Origin: CAYZJD01 sp964478455
Lineage (GTDB): Bacteria; Acidobacteriota; Terriglobia; Bryobacterales; Bryobacteraceae
Length of the DNA stretch: 6,041 nt
Assembly: GCA_964478455.1 (NCBI GenBank)
Contig: CAYZJD010000294.1
Span: forward strand, 1 to 6,041
Direction: 5' to 3'
Made by a program: the position numbers and the translations under genes. The number at the start of each line of letters is the position of its first letter. Within the stretch, counting starts at the first letter, position 1. Below are positions 1-6,041 of the stretch, in pieces. The notes under the pieces are model-generated. The model was not told where the DNA came from, did no database searches, and was given only the letters and a program-made list of their open reading frames with translations.

Positions 1-13
1 TAATGGCCAATGG

Positions 14-45
14 CCCGATGACCCGATGACTCAATGACTCAATCC
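14..45. repeat. Degenerate 8-bp tandem repeats across the 3' end of the oxidoreductase gene
   Basis: Four consecutive 8-base units are visible: cccgatga at 14-21, cccgatga at 22-29, ctcaatga at 30-37 and ctcaatcc at 38-45. They are preceded by two copies of a 7-base unit, aatggcc, at 2-8 and 9-15. The array overlaps the oxidoreductase stop codon (39-41, TGA on the minus strand), so the last codons and the stop lie inside the repeat. It continues to the window edge and may extend beyond it. No stem-loop followed by a T-run is present, so I do not read it as a terminator. Its function is unknown; slippage-generated intergenic repeats are the simplest explanation. Confidence 0.7.
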
Positions 46-1619
46 TTCAGCATTTCCCGGGCGGCGTTGTAGCCGCAGGCGCCAATGACGCCCCCGCCGG
101 GGTGCGTGCCTGAGCCGCACAGGTAAAGCCCTCGAATCGGAGTTCGGTAACGAGCCCAACCGGCCACGGGACGCATGGAGAACATCTGGTCGAGGCTCAT
201 TTCGCCGTGGAAGATGTTGCCGCCAGTGAGGCCGAAGCGCCGCTCGAGGTCGAGCGGGGTGAGAACGTCGATGTGCTCGATGAGAGACCGGATGTTGGGG
301 GCGTATTCGGCGATCAGATCGATTACGTGTTGGGCGTACGGCTCACGCAAAGCGCCCCAGTCGGCGCCGCGCAACGTATAAGGAGCGTACTGGAGGAAGA
401 CGCCCAGGATGTGCTTGCCGGGTGGGGCGAGCGACGGGTCGTACATGGTCGGGATGGTGAGCTCGAGCAGAGGCCGCTCGGATGGACGGCCGTACTTGGC
501 GTCGTCCCAGGCGCGTTCGACGTACTCGATGGACGGGCAGATGTGCATGGTGGCGCGGTGCTGCGGGCCAGGCGCGCCGGGCAGGGCGCGAAACTCCGGC
601 AGGCCACAGAGGGCGATGTTGATCTTGAGCGACGTGCCTTCGCACCGGTAGCGGCGGATCGCCTCGGTGAAGTCCGGCGGCAGGTGCTGTGCGCCGACGA
701 GACCCAGGAATGTTCGCTTGGGATCGAGGTTGGAGGCCACCACGCGCGCCTCGATCTCCTCGCCGTTTTCAAGCACGACGCCGGTGGCGCGGCCATCCCG
801 AATAAGGATCCGCTCGACGGCCGCCGCGGTGCGTATCTCGGCGCCGCGGCTGCGGGCGGAAGCAGCGATGGCCTCGGAGACCGCGCCCATGCCACCCCGC
901 ACGAAGCCCCAGAGGCCGCGTTTGCCGGCCAGGCCGCCCATGCAGTGGTGCAGCAGGATGTAGGCCGTCCCTTGCGAGCGCGGGCCGCCGTTGGCGCCGA
1001 TGACGCCGTCAGTGGCGAGCGTGACCTTGAGTTCCTCCGACTCGAACCAGTCGTCCAGGAAGTCGGCGGCGCTCATCGTGAAGATCTTCACTAACGGCGC
1101 CAAGTCCGACCGGCCGAAGCGGTAGAGGCGGGCCGCAAACTTCAGATGGTCCAGGAAATCGCCGGTACTCCGCGGAGGAATCTGCGGGGGAGTGATCAGC
1201 AGCACCGCTTCGGCGATGCGGGAGAGCCGCTCGATGTGGTTCTCGTAATCCGGGTAACGGGCGGAGTCGCGGTGGGAGAACTTCGCGATCTCATCGATCA
1301 TTCGCCGGCGGTCTTGCCACATGAACAAATGACGGCCGTCGGGAAACGGCGAGAAGAAGGCGGGATCTTTGGCGTCCACGCGGTAGCCGAAGCGCTCGAG
1401 CTCAAGGTCGCGGACGATGCGGTCCTGAAGGAGGCTCGTGAGGTAGGCGGCGGTGGACACGCGGTAGCCGGGCCAGACCTCCTCGGTGACGGCGCAACCG
1501 CCGAGGACGTCGCGCTTCTCGACGACGAGCACGCGGCGCCCGGCGCGGGCAAGGTAAGCGGCGGCGACCAGGCCGTTATGGCCGCCGCCGGCGATGAGGA
1601 CGTCGTAGCGCTGGGGCAT
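39..1619 (-). CDS. FAD-dependent oxidoreductase, PYROXD2/CrtI-like (COG1233 type)
   Basis: This 526-aa protein is a flavin-dependent amine-oxidase/phytoene-desaturase-superfamily enzyme. Seen in the sequence: an N-terminal FAD (Rossmann) motif GGGHNGL at residues 11-17, followed by a helix and the acidic strand end LVVEK (31-35) and VLGG (38-41). A C-terminal FAD-closing block GLYLCGSGTHPGGGVIGACG lies at about 497-516. The middle region TMSAADFLDDWFES (181-194) and DGVIGANGG (204-212) resembles the PYROXD2 branch more than true carotenoid desaturases. Substrate and pathway cannot be read from the sequence, and no carotenoid genes are nearby. The ATG at 1619 is preferred over the upstream ATG at 1688: the upstream start would overlap the DUF4276 gene by about 60 bases and would add 23 residues ahead of the FAD motif. 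The gene starts 8 bases after the DUF4276 stop and is probably the last gene of the operon visible here. No signal peptide or membrane segment is evident. Confidence 0.9.
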   Translation of the reverse strand: MPQRYDVLIAGGGHNGLVAAAYLARAGRRVLVVEKRDVLGGCAVTEEVWPGYRVSTAAYLTSLLQDRIVRDLELERFGYRVDAKDPAFFSPFPDGRHLFMWQDRRRMIDEIAKFSHRDSARYPDYENHIERLSRIAEAVLLITPPQIPPRSTGDFLDHLKFAARLYRFGRSDLAPLVKIFTMSAADFLDDWFESEELKVTLATDGVIGANGGPRSQGTAYILLHHCMGGLAGKRGLWGFVRGGMGAVSEAIAASARSRGAEIRTAAAVERILIRDGRATGVVLENGEEIEARVVASNLDPKRTFLGLVGAQHLPPDFTEAIRRYRCEGTSLKINIALCGLPEFRALPGAPGPQHRATMHICPSIEYVERAWDDAKYGRPSERPLLELTIPTMYDPSLAPPGKHILGVFLQYAPYTLRGADWGALREPYAQHVIDLIAEYAPNIRSLIEHIDVLTPLDLERRFGLTGGNIFHGEMSLDQMFSMRPVAGWARYRTPIRGLYLCGSGTHPGGGVIGACGYNAAREMLKD

Positions 1620-1627
1620 GGGAGTTG

Positions 1628-2233
1628 TCAGTCCACCTCTCCAGCTTCTCGGAAGATCGCGAGCAAGCGGGCGATCTCGCGGTAGCACTTGTCGAAGGAG
1701 TCAGCACGGCGGGCGAGCTGAATATCAAAAGCCGCAGCCAGGGAAGCCTGGTGAAGCGTCGGCACGTAGCCGCCCTGCATATAGCGATGAATCCACTCCT
1801 TTGCCCCACGAATGGCCTCTGGGTTCGCCGGCGGTTGGAGATCAGCCGGAAGGCCATGGTGGCCGCGAAGAGATTCCGCAGCCGCGAGAAACCACGACTC
1901 GAACTCGGACTTGGGCAGGACAACGGCCAGCGGGACATCCCCGCGAGCCGTCCGCGCCCTTGCCAGTAAGGCAGGAGCAAGCTGGGCGGGACAATCATCG
2001 TCGGCGTCTATCAGAATGAGGATCCCGCCGCGCTCACCTGCCTGCATAGCAGCGAGCTGCACTGCCCTTTCGAGTTCACCTGGACGCAAGAGCTTCCCTT
2101 TAGGGATGCGAATCGGGTGCGGGATCACAACGGACGTTGCCGGCTCTACCTCTTGGGCGACTCTGCGAATCACGGTGGGAACGGCATTCACGTCGCCGTG
2201 CCCTTCGACCACGCATGCGATCCGAAGAGGCAT
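1628..2233 (-). CDS. DUF4276 family protein, TOPRIM-like, partner of the upstream ATPase
   Basis: This 201-aa protein is recognised as DUF4276 from its motif layout. An N-terminal strand ends in VVEGHGD (8-14), with E10 as candidate metal-binding glutamate. A hydrophobic strand ILILIDADDD (71-80) carries D76 and D78. PKSEFESWFLAAAESL (107-122) is the family's characteristic E-x-E-x-W-F-L-A segment. The C-terminal region has YVPTLHQASLAAAFD (156-170) and SFDKCYREI (179-187). A glutamate after the first strand and DxD after a later strand is the pattern of TOPRIM metal sites (topoisomerases, OLD nucleases), so a metal-dependent nuclease role is inferred, not shown. The start is well fixed: its ATG overlaps the ATPase stop in TGATG. 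No Shine-Dalgarno is visible ahead of it, so translation probably relies on termination-reinitiation, which would give coordinated amounts of the two proteins. Length is full for the family and no frameshift is seen. It could instead be a non-nucleolytic regulator of the ATPase. Confidence 0.85.
   Translation of the reverse strand: MPLRIACVVEGHGDVNAVPTVIRRVAQEVEPATSVVIPHPIRIPKGKLLRPGELERAVQLAAMQAGERGGILILIDADDDCPAQLAPALLARARTARGDVPLAVVLPKSEFESWFLAAAESLRGHHGLPADLQPPANPEAIRGAKEWIHRYMQGGYVPTLHQASLAAAFDIQLARRADSFDKCYREIARLLAIFREAGEVD
1633..1642 (-). promoter_or_regulatory. Candidate Shine-Dalgarno for the oxidoreductase, inside the DUF4276 3' end
   Basis: On the minus strand the bases GGAGAGGTGG lie in the last codons of the DUF4276 gene, ahead of its TGA stop. 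The GAGGTG core is about 14 bases from the ATG at 1619. That is longer than the usual 5-9 base spacing, so initiation may depend partly on ribosomes finishing the upstream gene. Confidence 0.45.
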
Positions 2234-2235
2234 CA
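2231..2235 (-). other. TGATG stop-start overlap coupling ATPase and DUF4276 genes
   Basis: On the minus strand the ATPase TGA (2235-2233) shares one base with the DUF4276 ATG (2233-2231). The roughly 20 bases upstream hold no purine-rich Shine-Dalgarno. This is a classic arrangement for translational coupling and suggests the two products act together. Confidence 0.8.
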
Positions 2236-3465
2236 GTCCAAATGGAAAAGGCGGAGCTGCTTTTCGAGCCGGTCGGAAGCCAGCTCGGGATCAGGACGCA
2301 GTTGATCCATTCGGAGAAGCTCTCCCGCGGTATACAGCCGTTGGTGAAGCGCGCGGCGACCGTACTCATCGAGCGGAGCGATGAGGGTCCTCCCCTGATC
2401 CGAGGAGACGGCCAGAATCGAACCCGTGTCTACCTGATCGTTGTCCAACAGGTCAGGGCTGTGACTTGTCACCAGCACCTGCGTTGAACGGCTGGCCTCC
2501 CGCAGGCTGTCCAGCAGCAGTCCAGCAGCTCCTGGGTGGAGGGCCACTTCGGGCTCCTCGATGCCCACAAGCGGCACACGGGCCTCACGACCGTTGCCCG
2601 CTTGAAACAAGGAGACGAGCACGCCGAACGCGCGGAGAGTTCCATCAGACATGTTCGCCGCAAGGAAACGCCACGGATCCCGCGACCCCCTAACGCGCTG
2701 TCTGAACTCAAGGGTCTCCTTTGGACCGATTGTCTTAACATCGACCCCATGAACATCCGGGACCACTTTGGCCAGGTACTCCTCGATCCGCCGCTTTCGA
2801 CCCGCGGACTGCTTCTTCAACTGGGCGAAAACGCTGGTGATGTTGCTGCCATCGCGGGCGAGAACATCGCCTGCGTCAGGGGACTGGAGTTCGCGGATGC
2901 GGTCTGGGTTAAGGTTGTAGAATCCCATTCGCGAAAACGCTTCGTAAACTGGTCGGAACTGAGGAAGCCCGGAGGCGTTCACCAGGTAGAGCCGGTCGGC
3001 GGAAGCTGCCGGCATCACCTTCTCGCTGGAGGTGACCTCACCCGAACGCACAAGAAAGAAGGCCTCTGATGCAAGCGCTTCGAAGGATCGAAGCACGCAT
3101 TCCTCATGCTGCACGTCGTAGCCTCCTTGCGGACGAGCAGCCACTTGGAAACCATAGTGTCCGGAGAGACCGGAGGGCAGACGATACTCGAGACGGACTC
3201 CGAAGTGGGTAGGATGTCCTCCCGAACGGCGTCGGACGTCATTGATGCCTCCGCGATCTCGTAAGGCATGGTCCAGCGATGTGCGCAACGCGTCAGCCAC
3301 AAACCGGAGCGCGTCAAGAAAATTGCTCTTGCCCGCTCCGTTCGGGCCGACGAGGAAGACAAGCGGCCCAAGCAGGACATCGCACGCGGCGATGCTCTTG
3401 TAGTTTCTTAGCAGAACACGGCTGATAAACGTCGCATCATTCGTTGTTGGCGCTGACAAACCCAC
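2233..3465 (-). CDS. AAA family ATPase (AAA_21 / OLD-like, ABC-SMC type)
   Basis: This 410-aa protein is a single ABC/SMC-type ATPase domain split by a variable middle region. Seen in the sequence: an N-terminal strand LLRNYKSI (18-25), typical of RecF/OLD/AAA_21 proteins; Walker A GPNGAGKS (40-47); a signature-like SDGTLRAFG (273-281); Walker B PLVGIEEPE (298-306) with acidic pair E303/E304, followed by the D-loop-like ALHP; and the switch histidine in TSHSPDLLD (333-341, H335). A C-terminal tail, LHQRLYTAGELLRMDQL (373-389), is common in this ATPase family. No TOPRIM domain is fused at the C terminus; that role may fall to the next gene, DUF4276. The start is a GTG at 3465, supported by an excellent Shine-Dalgarno nine bases upstream; no other good start precedes the N-terminal strand. 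It begins seven bases after the glgB stop. Two of the four 60-base lines I counted across the pair (lines 2701 and 2881) are clearly lower in GC than flanking-gene lines. The likely function is an ATP-driven sensor or clamp, possibly in anti-phage defence; this is inference. Confidence 0.9.
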   Translation of the reverse strand: MGLSAPTTNDATFISRVLLRNYKSIAACDVLLGPLVFLVGPNGAGKSNFLDALRFVADALRTSLDHALRDRGGINDVRRRSGGHPTHFGVRLEYRLPSGLSGHYGFQVAARPQGGYDVQHEECVLRSFEALASEAFFLVRSGEVTSSEKVMPAASADRLYLVNASGLPQFRPVYEAFSRMGFYNLNPDRIRELQSPDAGDVLARDGSNITSVFAQLKKQSAGRKRRIEEYLAKVVPDVHGVDVKTIGPKETLEFRQRVRGSRDPWRFLAANMSDGTLRAFGVLVSLFQAGNGREARVPLVGIEEPEVALHPGAAGLLLDSLREASRSTQVLVTSHSPDLLDNDQVDTGSILAVSSDQGRTLIAPLDEYGRRALHQRLYTAGELLRMDQLRPDPELASDRLEKQLRLFHLD

Positions 3466-3472
3466 GCTGGAC

Positions 3473-5647
3473 CTACCTCCGCTTGAAGGCTACCACGGCC
3501 AGCGGCGGGAGGGTGGCGGCGATGCTATGTTCGCGGCCGTGGTGAGGGACGGGCTCGGAGTGGAGGCCGCCGCTGTTGCCGGCGTTGCTGCCGCCGAACA
3601 TCTCTGCGTCGGAGTTGAAGAGTTCTTCGTAATATCCGGCAGCGGGGACGCCGACGCGGTAGCCGTGGCGGGGGACCAGCGTGAAGTTGCAGCAGAACAG
3701 CAGAGAATCGTCCGGATCGGAAGTGCGGCGGAGGAAGGCGATCACCGAGGCATCGACGTCGTTGAAATCGATCCACTCGAAGCCGTCCCAGTGGAAATCG
3801 ACCTGGTAAAGGGCGGGCTGCGAGCGGTAGAAGCGGTTCAACTCGCGGACGAACAGTTGCAGCTTGCGATGCACGTCGAACTCGATCAGCTCCCAGCGGA
3901 CCTGGACGTTGTGGTTCCACTCCTCATACTGGCCGATCTCGGAGCCCATGAAGAGCAACTTCTTGCCGGGATGCGCATACATGTAAGCGAGGAACGCGCG
4001 GGCGTTGGCGAACCGCTGCCACTCGTCGCCGGGCATTTTGCCGAGCAGCGACCGCTTTCCATGGACGACCTCGTCATGGGAGATGGGCAGGACGAAGTTC
4101 TCCGTGAACGCATAGAGCATGCTGAAGGTGATGTTATTGTGATGAAACTTGCGGTGGACGGAGTCCTTGGAGAAGTACTCGAGCATGTCGTGCATCCAGC
4201 CCATGTTCCACTTCATGGTGAAGCCGAGCCCGCCGAGGTAGACGGGCCGGGACACGCCGTAGAACGCAGTGGACTCTTCGGCGATGGTCAGCGCGCCGGG
4301 CACTTCGTGGGCTAGCTCGTTGAAGCGCCGCAGGAAGTCGATGGCCTCGAGGTTCTCGTTGCCGCCGTACTGGTTGGGGACCCACTCACCGGCTTTGCGT
4401 GAGTAATCCAGGTAGAGCATGGAGGCGACGGCGTCCACGCGCAAGCCGTCGATGTGGTACTTCTTCAGCCAGAACAAGGCGCTCGAAATGAGGAAGGCGC
4501 GGACCTCGTTCCGGCCGTAGTTGAAGATCTTGGTGCCCCAGTCCATGTGCTCGCCCTTGCGCGGGTCTTCGTGCTCGTAGAGGGCGGTGCCGTCGAAGAA
4601 GACGAGGCCGTGGGCGTCCTTGGGGAAGTGGGCGGGTACCCAATCGACGATGACGCCGATGTTCGCGTGGTGGAGGCGGTCCACAAAATACATGAAGTCC
4701 TCGGGCGGGCCGAAACGCGCGGTGGGCGCAAAGAGGCCGAGCACCTGATAGCCCCAGGAGCCGGCATAGGGGTGCTCCATGACAGGCAGCAGTTCGATGT
4801 GCGTGTAGCCCATGCGGGTGCAGTACTCAGCCAGGCGGTCGCCCAGTTCGCGGTAGCCGGGCATCTCGCCGTGCGGTCCCCGCATCCAGGAGCCAAGGTG
4901 GACCTCGTAGATGTTGACCGGCTCCTTCAGCCAGTCCTTCCTGGCGCGGGCCTCCATCCAGGCGCCATCACCCCATTCGTATGTGTCCAAGGAAGTGACC
5001 ACGGAAGCGGACATCGGCGGGACTTCGTTGGCGAAGGCGTAAGGGTCCGACTTCATCTGGCGGTAAGCGCGGTGGCGTGAGCGGACGAAATACTTGTACT
5101 TCGCGCCGGGACCGATGTTGGGGATGAAGATTTCCCAGACGCCGCCGTCGCGGAGGCGCATCGGGTTGCGGCGCGTGTCCCAGTCGTTGAACTCGCCGAC
5201 CACGCTGACGACTTCGGCGTTCGGCGCCCAGACGGCGAAGCTCACCCCGTTGACCCCCTCACACTGGGCGGCATGCGCGCCGAGCATGTTGTAGCTCTCG
5301 TAGTGCGTTCCTTCGCCGAAAAGATGCAGCTCGAAGGGAGTGAGCAGAGGAGGGAAGCGGTAGGCGTCCTCCTGCTCGATCGTGCGGCCGTCCCAAAGCG
5401 TCACGCGAAAGCGGTAAGGGCGCGGGTCGCGCGGCACGGAGGCGACGAAGAAACCCTCGGTGTGGCGCTTCTGCATTGGGACGAGGACGCCATCGGAGAG
5501 GACCTCGACTTGCCTGGCCTGGGGCAGAATGGCCCGGACTTCCCAAGACGGTGCCTTGTCCGCGTCACCGGCGGGGTGAGCGCCGAGAATGCGGAAGGGA
5601 TCACCGTGATATCCGCCGGCGATGGCGTCGATTTCCTCTTTGGTCAT
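3473..5647 (-). CDS. glgB: 1,4-alpha-glucan branching enzyme (GlgB, GH13_9)
   Basis: This 724-aa enzyme cleaves alpha-1,4-glucan chains and re-attaches the piece through an alpha-1,6 bond, making glycogen branches in the cytoplasm. Domains seen: an N-terminal beta-sandwich (about 1-110), a CBM48-type domain (about 115-220, with FAVWAPNAEVVSVVGEFNDWD at 137-157), a GH13 catalytic barrel (about 245-600) and a C-terminal beta domain (about 610-724). Catalytic residues are intact: DWVPAHFP (335-342), nucleophile D405 in GLRVDAVASM, acid/base E458 in AEEST, and D525 in ISHDEVVHGK. The nucleophile number equals that of E. coli GlgB (D405), which supports the ATG at 5647 over the upstream ATG at 5752; the latter would add 35 unlike residues and overlap the divergent gene. 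No clear Shine-Dalgarno precedes the ATG. Other glycogen genes (glgA, glgC, glgP) are absent from the window. It is the first gene of the minus-strand run. Confidence 0.97.
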   Translation of the reverse strand: MTKEEIDAIAGGYHGDPFRILGAHPAGDADKAPSWEVRAILPQARQVEVLSDGVLVPMQKRHTEGFFVASVPRDPRPYRFRVTLWDGRTIEQEDAYRFPPLLTPFELHLFGEGTHYESYNMLGAHAAQCEGVNGVSFAVWAPNAEVVSVVGEFNDWDTRRNPMRLRDGGVWEIFIPNIGPGAKYKYFVRSRHRAYRQMKSDPYAFANEVPPMSASVVTSLDTYEWGDGAWMEARARKDWLKEPVNIYEVHLGSWMRGPHGEMPGYRELGDRLAEYCTRMGYTHIELLPVMEHPYAGSWGYQVLGLFAPTARFGPPEDFMYFVDRLHHANIGVIVDWVPAHFPKDAHGLVFFDGTALYEHEDPRKGEHMDWGTKIFNYGRNEVRAFLISSALFWLKKYHIDGLRVDAVASMLYLDYSRKAGEWVPNQYGGNENLEAIDFLRRFNELAHEVPGALTIAEESTAFYGVSRPVYLGGLGFTMKWNMGWMHDMLEYFSKDSVHRKFHHNNITFSMLYAFTENFVLPISHDEVVHGKRSLLGKMPGDEWQRFANARAFLAYMYAHPGKKLLFMGSEIGQYEEWNHNVQVRWELIEFDVHRKLQLFVRELNRFYRSQPALYQVDFHWDGFEWIDFNDVDASVIAFLRRTSDPDDSLLFCCNFTLVPRHGYRVGVPAAGYYEELFNSDAEMFGGSNAGNSGGLHSEPVPHHGREHSIAATLPPLAVVAFKRR
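3475..3480 (-). promoter_or_regulatory. Strong Shine-Dalgarno GGAGGT for the ATPase, overlapping the glgB stop
   Basis: GGAGGT on the minus strand ends inside the glgB TAG stop (3473-3475) and sits nine bases ahead of the GTG at 3465. It is the best ribosome binding site in the window, and it supports the GTG start and translation directly after glgB. Confidence 0.85.
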
Positions 5648-5653
5648 CGCAGC

Positions 5654-5663
5654 TATTATGGCA
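5654..5663. promoter_or_regulatory. Shared bidirectional -10 element between glgB and the deaminase gene
   Basis: An isolated AT-rich core in GC-rich DNA reads TATTAT on the plus strand (5654-5659) and CATAAT on the minus strand (5660-5655). On the minus strand it is preceded by TGC (5663-5661), giving an extended -10 (TGnCATAAT). Exactly seven bases separate each hexamer from an ATG: the glgB start at 5647 and the deaminase ATG at 5667. Transcription would then start at or within a base of each start codon, implying leaderless or nearly leaderless mRNAs, consistent with no good Shine-Dalgarno for either gene. I found no convincing -35 on either side, so this remains a candidate. Confidence 0.4.
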
Positions 5664-5666
5664 AGG

Positions 5667-6041
5667 ATGCGCGGCCTCCACCACGAACTGGAGAAGGCAG
5701 AGCTGCACGTGCATCTGGAGGGTTCGATTGAGCCGGAGACGCTGCACGCCATTGCGCCGCACCTTTCGCTCGAGGAGATCCGGGAGCGGTATCGCTACGA
5801 GGATTTCCAGGGCTTCCTGAAGAGCTTCGCCTGGGTGATGGAACAGCTCCAGACGCCGGAGCACTACCGGCTGGCGACGCGGGCGCTGGCGGAACGGCTG
5901 GCGCGGGAGAACGTGAAGTACGCCGAGATCCTTCTTTCGGCGGGCGTGATCTTGTGGCGCGGGCAGGAGTTTGCGCCGATTTACGAAGCGGTGCGGGAGG
6001 AGGCGGCGCAGTCCAAGCTGGGGATCTGGTGGTTGTTGGAC
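5667..6041 (+). CDS. Adenosine deaminase family protein, 5' part (runs off the window)
   Basis: The 125 visible codons encode the N-terminal part of a metal-dependent amidohydrolase of the adenosine/AMP deaminase family, which normally converts adenosine to inosine in purine salvage. The diagnostic zinc-binding motif HxH is present in ELHVHLEGSIEPETL (12-26; H14 and H16), followed by FQGFLKSFAWV (47-57) and the ENVKYAEILLS strand (81-91) typical of the barrel. The remaining catalytic residues (later His, Glu and Asp) lie beyond the window. The start is uncertain: ATG at 5667 (used here) or in-frame ATG at 5658, which adds MAR. The gene is divergent from glgB with only 10-19 bases between start codons. 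The specific substrate is not settled; related family members deaminate aminodeoxyfutalosine in menaquinone synthesis or other adenosine derivatives. No stop or frameshift interrupts the visible part. Confidence 0.88.
   Translation, partial: MRGLHHELEKAELHVHLEGSIEPETLHAIAPHLSLEEIRERYRYEDFQGFLKSFAWVMEQLQTPEHYRLATRALAERLARENVKYAEILLSAGVILWRGQEFAPIYEAVREEAAQSKLGIWWLLD

Noticed and set aside
1..38. Rho-independent terminator after the oxidoreductase gene
   Set aside because: The short ggcc/tggcca symmetry here comes from the tandem repeat, gives no long stem and is not followed by a T-run in the transcription direction within the window.
207..1094. Long plus-strand open frame (295 codons) opposite the oxidoreductase gene
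   Set aside because: It is antisense to a gene with clear FAD motifs. Its Asp/Glu/Arg/Gly/Ala-rich product shows no recognisable domain, which is typical of shadow frames in GC-rich DNA.
1620..1688. N-terminal extension of the oxidoreductase to an ATG at 1688
   Set aside because: It would overlap the DUF4276 coding end by about 60 bases and add 23 Arg/Pro-rich residues before a FAD motif that normally lies near the N terminus.
1628..3465. Calling the pair PARIS (AriA/AriB), Gabija or Septu
   Set aside because: The second gene is DUF4276-like rather than DUF4435 (AriB), a UvrD helicase (GajB) or an HNH protein (PtuB), and the ATPase has no fused TOPRIM. Only the general ATPase-plus-effector plan is shared.
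1600..3500. Mobile-element boundaries (inverted repeats, att sites, target duplications) around the ATPase/DUF4276 pair
   Set aside because: I looked at both junctions and saw no matching direct or inverted repeats and no integrase or transposase remnant; both junctions are only a few bases long.
3527..4315. Long plus-strand open frame (262 codons) opposite glgB
   Set aside because: It mirrors the conserved glgB catalytic domain and has no recognisable motif or ribosome binding site of its own; a composition-driven shadow.
5520..5666. Upstream extension of the deaminase reading frame beyond 5658
   Set aside because: The frame stays open for some distance into glgB, but no start with a ribosome binding site is visible. 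The ELHVHLEG motif is normally close to the N terminus in this family.
5648..5752. N-terminal extension of glgB to an upstream ATG at 5752
   Set aside because: The extra 35 residues are Ser/Cys/Arg-rich, unlike branching enzymes, and overlap the divergent deaminase coding region. Starting at 5647 places the nucleophile at residue 405, as in E. coli.

Overview
The window is GC-rich bacterial chromosome carrying four genes in a tight minus-strand run, plus the start of a divergent plus-strand gene at the right edge. Coding density is close to complete: no gene-free stretch exceeds about 40 bases, and I see no RNA genes, CRISPR array, insertion sequence or attachment site. The protein types and the short 7-8 bp stuttering repeats at the left edge would fit an Acidobacteriota genome (Bryobacterales/Solibacter-like), but that is a low-confidence guess; only 'GC-rich, probably Gram-negative-like free-living bacterium' is reasonably safe.

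Layout, read in the direction of the minus-strand transcript (right to left). First comes glgB (724 aa, 1,4-alpha-glucan branching enzyme, complete catalytic machinery). Seven bases after its stop codon starts a 410-aa ABC/SMC-type AAA ATPase (AAA_21, OLD-like). This overlaps by one base (TGATG) a 201-aa DUF4276 protein with a TOPRIM-like acidic-residue pattern. Eight bases further starts a 526-aa FAD-dependent oxidoreductase of the PYROXD2/CrtI-like superfamily. A series of short degenerate tandem repeats runs over that gene's stop codon to the left window edge. On the right, the 5' part of an adenosine-deaminase-family gene (125 codons visible) points away from glgB and runs off the window.

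The most interesting part is the ATPase + DUF4276 pair. The two genes are translationally coupled, sampled lines have lower GC than their neighbours, and they have no metabolic link to glgB or the oxidoreductase. Their architecture (OLD-type ATPase followed by a small separate TOPRIM-like protein) resembles the split ATPase/nuclease organisation of anti-phage systems such as PARIS (AriA/AriB), so a defence role is a reasonable inference but is not shown. The second point of interest is the glgB/add divergent start region: the two start codons are only 10-19 bp apart and share one AT-rich core, TATTATG. It reads as a -10 element on both strands, each placed so that transcription would start almost on the start codon (possible divergent leaderless promoters).
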